From Clostridium sp. CAG:167 (GTDB lineage: Bacteria > Bacillota > Clostridia > Lachnospirales > Lachnospiraceae), in NCBI GenBank assembly GCA_000433735.1, contig HF998319.1:1-7523 (forward strand): 7,523 nt of DNA, in the 5' to 3' direction. The stretch's first letter is position 1. Every line of letters begins with the position of its first letter. Of this stretch, positions 5,105 to 7,523 are shown piece by piece. Both the position numbers and the translations under genes were made by a program. The notes under the pieces were generated by a model. The model worked only from the letters and a program-made list of their open reading frames with translations, had not been told where the DNA came from and did no database searches.

Positions 5105-6643
5105 TCTCGGTACGACTAAAAGCATATCACCGCTTACCACTTCTTCCTCATTCATTTTATTGATCTCCAACACCTGATCCACCGTTGTGTGGTATTCTTT
5201 TGCCACATCCCACAGAGTATCCCCGGGCTGCATCACATATCCTACCATTCCCGGCTGGCTGTTCATGGATTCACTGTCTCTCGGCACACACTCATAATCC
5301 ACCACCATAGGCTCTGTAGATGGCCAGAACGCAATGAGTTCCAGGCCCACCACTGCTTTGACCAGAACTTTCTCATCCCCTGCCAGAGAAGCACTGATCT
5401 GCTCTATCCGCCCTTGCAGGTTCATAAGGCAGCCCTCTTTTAACTCTCCCCCTTCGATGGTATAGCGGAATGGGATTACCCCTTCTGCCATGTTGACAGG
5501 CATACTGCTGTCGTCTCTGCGGTAGACGATCTTTACCGGTATCACTCCCTGTACTTCCAGATTGCCCTCTTTTAACTCCTTATTGTCAATCCGCAGTGTG
5601 CCACACACGTCCCATATCTGCAGTGGTTTTTTCCCGGGGATCCCGATCTCCCCCTGCACCCGCTCCAGACACTTATTGTCCGTGACCAGCGTTTTAAATC
5701 CTGCATGCTCCACCACTGGTTTACACTCCATGGCAGTACTGTAAAGATCGGTTACCAGATTCATCCTTTCCTTGCTGTAGATCCGCAGATTGAACCCAAG
5801 GACCAGTTCTGCTTCCAGCATACGGTTTTCCCCGTCCTCATCCTGTTCCACACCAATATCTTTGCTGACGATGGCGGAAGTGATCCTGGATGCCATTTCC
5901 GGTTTTGCCCCGCTGCAAGGCAGTTTTCCCTCGATAACCAGTGTATTTTCGTAAATATTAGGCACAGGATCCTCTCCTTCGGAGGCATATACCACAAAAA
6001 CCTTTGCCTGGCCATTTAACTGGATCTCGTCCTCCAGACTGCGGTAATCCAGTTCTGCTAACCGGATATCCCAATACAGGATCTCTCCAATGCTGTCCCT
6101 GGTCCCCGGCAGCCTCCACTGCTCCCGTACCCGGTATGTGTCCTTTCTGGCCGCCTCCAGGGCCGAGACTTCTACTTCTCTGGTTTTGATCTGAAGCCCC
6201 TCCTCCGGCTCTACACCAACGCAGATCATATTGTCACAGACCTTCTGATCCACCAGATCGATTCCCAGAATAGCTGTTATGTTTGTCTTGCGGGAATTAA
6301 TAAGACGCACATTTAATTTTTCCACACGGACCTGCACTTCGTAATCCTCGTCCCGTTCTCCCATCTTTACTGCCAGGGTTTCTTCAAAGGGAATACTGCC
6401 CCTCAGGCATGCAAGCTGTCCGTTTTCTTCCGCTGTATACAGAATCTGGAACGACATCTCCCCCTTTATGCCAAACTTTTCTCCCATACTGCGGCACTCC
6501 AGATTTACAATATCTCCCTGCTCCCGTATGATCATTTTGGCATCCGGCTTCATATCCGGAATATTATAATCCTGATCCAGTGAAATGGTTTTATTTTCAT
6601 GACGGCAGCCATCCATGTGAATATTTCGTTTTATCAGACCCAT
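5102..6643 (-). CDS. sipL: SipL-like spore coat morphogenesis protein: SPOCS (DUF3794) repeats plus C-terminal LysM
   Basis: In Clostridioides difficile SipL binds the ATPase SpoIVA through its LysM domain and is needed to place the coat around the forespore; it is made in the mother cell. This product is 513 residues, close to that protein as I recall it. I see three repeats of SPOCS type, about residues 38-131, 188-290 and 343-440, each with alternating strands and an ILYTAEE, VVYASEG or IVYRRDD core. A single LysM follows at 467-513 (MQPGDTLWDVAKEYHTTVDQ, then NKMNEEEV..GDMLLVVP). There is no signal peptide, as expected for a mother-cell cytosolic protein. Two in-frame ATGs lie at 6649 and 6643. 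AAGGAGG is only 2 bases from the first but 8 from the second, so I choose 6643. The frame is intact. A DUF3794-LysM paralogue without the SipL role is the main alternative. Confidence 0.88.
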   Translation of the reverse strand: MGLIKRNIHMDGCRHENKTISLDQDYNIPDMKPDAKMIIREQGDIVNLECRSMGEKFGIKGEMSFQILYTAEENGQLACLRGSIPFEETLAVKMGERDEDYEVQVRVEKLNVRLINSRKTNITAILGIDLVDQKVCDNMICVGVEPEEGLQIKTREVEVSALEAARKDTYRVREQWRLPGTRDSIGEILYWDIRLAELDYRSLEDEIQLNGQAKVFVVYASEGEDPVPNIYENTLVIEGKLPCSGAKPEMASRITSAIVSKDIGVEQDEDGENRMLEAELVLGFNLRIYSKERMNLVTDLYSTAMECKPVVEHAGFKTLVTDNKCLERVQGEIGIPGKKPLQIWDVCGTLRIDNKELKEGNLEVQGVIPVKIVYRRDDSSMPVNMAEGVIPFRYTIEGGELKEGCLMNLQGRIEQISASLAGDEKVLVKAVVGLELIAFWPSTEPMVVDYECVPRDSESMNSQPGMVGYVMQPGDTLWDVAKEYHTTVDQVLEINKMNEEEVVSGDMLLVVPR

Positions 6644-6680
6644 GGCCATATCCTCCTTGTCTGTCTCATCTTTTTTCTAC

Positions 6681-6688
6681 ACTATATG
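6681..6688 (-). promoter_or_regulatory. sigma-E-like -10 element upstream of sipL
   Basis: The minus strand reads CATATAGT (6688-6681), 7 of 8 to the sigma-E -10 pattern CATACAnT, 38 bases upstream of the chosen start codon. The expected ATA-containing -35 is not evident, because that position falls in the T-run of the upstream terminator. Mother-cell sigma-E control would fit sipL. Confidence 0.35.
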
Positions 6689-6697
6689 AAAAAGGGC

Positions 6698-6750
6698 AAA
6701 AAAAAAGACTACTCTTTCACAGAAACCACGGTTCTGTGAAAAAATAGTCT
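6698..6750 (-). terminator. intrinsic terminator of the fabF-nitroreductase transcript
   Basis: On the minus strand AGACTATTTTTTCACAGAA (from 6750) pairs with TTCTGTGAAAGAGTAGTCT, with an internal mismatch patch, and is followed at once by nine T (complement of 6698-6706). It lies 15 bases past the nitroreductase stop and insulates sipL from readthrough. Confidence 0.9.
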
Positions 6751-6765
6751 CAACTTGTCTTATTT

Positions 6766-7302
6766 TTAGAAAATTGTCAAAATATCTTCCGGTGCTTTAC
6801 GCTTTGGCTTTTCAGCACCTTCTGAAGCGTATCCCACAGCGATCACTGCTACGATGATCTCTGTCTCAGGAATGTTTAATACCTGACGGATGGCCTTTTC
6901 ATCACGGATTCCCATGATCAAAGTGTCTAACCCCATATCTTTGGCTTTCAAAACCAGATTTTCATTGTGCAGACCACAGTCATAGAATCCCCAGCCGTTG
7001 CCTGCTTCATTATCCGGTTCACCCTGACGGTTAAATCCGGCACGATTTGCTACAAATGTTGTAACGATCAAAGATGCTCCGGCAGAATTTTTTGCGTTAA
7101 ACTCCGGCAGTCCCTTTTCAGATAATTCTGCCAGTTTGTCTTCGGACAAAACAGCATAATATCTGGCTGTCTGAGAGTTTTTCCAGGATGGTGCCTGAAT
7201 GGCTGCCTGCACCATTTCCTCAATCTGCTCTTTCGTTACTTTTTTGCTTTCATCATAGTGACGAATACTTCTTCTTTCCTCAATCAACTGCGAAAATTCC
7301 AT
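6766..7302 (-). CDS. nitroreductase-family FMN oxidoreductase
   Basis: The product is 178 residues, typical of the short members of this family. These are usually FMN-binding homodimers that use NAD(P)H to reduce nitroaromatics, quinones or flavins; the true substrate cannot be told from sequence. Visible motifs are the N-terminal FMN-phosphate contact RRSIR (10-14), PSWKNSQT (38-45), a central SLIVTTF strand (77-83), GWGFYDCGLHNENL (103-116) at the start of the core helix, and GLDTLIMGIRD (124-134). The start is ATG 7302 with AAGGAGG about 9-10 bases upstream. Another ATG at 7310 sits closer to that site but is out of frame. The gene begins 20 bp after the fabF stop with no terminator between, so it is probably the last gene of a fab operon. 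That placement may mean a redox role linked to fatty-acid synthesis, or just cotranscription. Confidence 0.92.
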   Translation of the reverse strand: MEFSQLIEERRSIRHYDESKKVTKEQIEEMVQAAIQAPSWKNSQTARYYAVLSEDKLAELSEKGLPEFNAKNSAGASLIVTTFVANRAGFNRQGEPDNEAGNGWGFYDCGLHNENLVLKAKDMGLDTLIMGIRDEKAIRQVLNIPETEIIVAVIAVGYASEGAEKPKRKAPEDILTIF

Positions 7303-7322
7303 AAATTCATACCTCCTTGTGC

Positions 7323-7523
7323 TTAATAAGCCTTAAAAATCACACTGCTGTTCTGGCCGCCAAATCCAAAAGAATTGCTCATAGCAGCTTTCACTTCTTT
7401 TTTCTGTGCCTCTTCCGGGACATAATTTAACGGTGCGCACGCTTCGTCCAAATGCTCCAGATTCAGAGTCGGCGGTACAATGCCCTCTCGGATCGCCTGG
7501 ATACAGGCAATCGCTTCTGTGAT
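7323..7523 (-). CDS. fabF: beta-ketoacyl-ACP synthase II (FabF), C-terminal 66 residues, 5' part beyond window
   Basis: FabF elongates acyl-ACP with malonyl-ACP in the cytoplasmic type II fatty-acid pathway. Only the last 66 residues are in the window. They read ITEAIACIQAIREG, then a PPTLNLEHLDE segment, PLNYVPEEAQ, and end with SNSFGFGGQNSSVIFKAY and a TAA at 7325-7323. The SFGFGGxN loop, with its gating Phe, and the (L/I)xFK ending are hallmarks of FabF C-termini. The catalytic Cys and His residues lie outside the window. FabB-like or polyketide synthases share this end, but the sequence is closest to FabF of Clostridia as I know it. The nitroreductase follows 20 bp downstream. Confidence 0.88.
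   Translation of the reverse strand: MTEAIACIQAIREGIVPPTLNLEHLDEACAPLNYVPEEAQKKEVKAAMSNSFGFGGQNSSVIFKAY

Overview
The window looks like chromosome of a spore-forming, anaerobic Clostridia member, most likely Lachnospiraceae. It carries sporulation genes (spoIIR, and sipL with SPOCS repeats plus LysM), an oxygen-sensitive class III ribonucleotide reductase (nrdD), an MEP-pathway isoprenoid gene (ispE), strong AGGAGG-type ribosome binding sites and Firmicutes-style promoters. I see no phage, plasmid, CRISPR, tRNA or rRNA signal. The genus assignment is inference.

Layout. Positions 1-690 hold spoIIR on the minus strand and its downstream flank. Positions 691-1049 are the divergent spoIIR/ispE intergenic region. 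It holds a sigma-F-like promoter for spoIIR, a ~208-bp imperfect palindrome that looks like a small non-autonomous mobile element or structured repeat, and a sigma-A promoter for ispE whose -35 lies in the end of that palindrome. ispE (1050-1930, plus) is broken in this sequence by a run of 15 G exactly in the GHMP-kinase glycine loop. A hairpin at 1938-1980 separates it from convergent nrdD (2002-4191, minus). Between nrdD and the next gene lie NrdR-box-like operators and two divergent promoters. A conserved but unnamed 195-residue protein follows (4437-5024, plus), possibly under a flagellar-type sigma-28 promoter, with a strong terminator. sipL (5102-6643, minus), a terminator, a small nitroreductase (6766-7302, minus) and the 3' end of fabF (7323-7523, minus, cut by the window edge) complete it.

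How the genes relate. SpoIIR carries the forespore signal that activates sigma-E in the mother cell, and SipL is a mother-cell coat-morphogenesis factor, so two successive steps of sporulation flank ispE. As I recall, sipL, ispE and spoIIR sit within a few genes of each other in other Clostridia; here nrdD and the 195-residue gene lie between ispE and sipL. The fabF-nitroreductase pair is the end of a fatty-acid operon read leftward and stopped by a strong terminator.

The strongest oddities are the poly-G interruption of ispE, the 208-bp palindrome with outward-facing TTGACA ends, and the sigma-28-like promoter on the unnamed gene. I found no clear multi-gene novel system.
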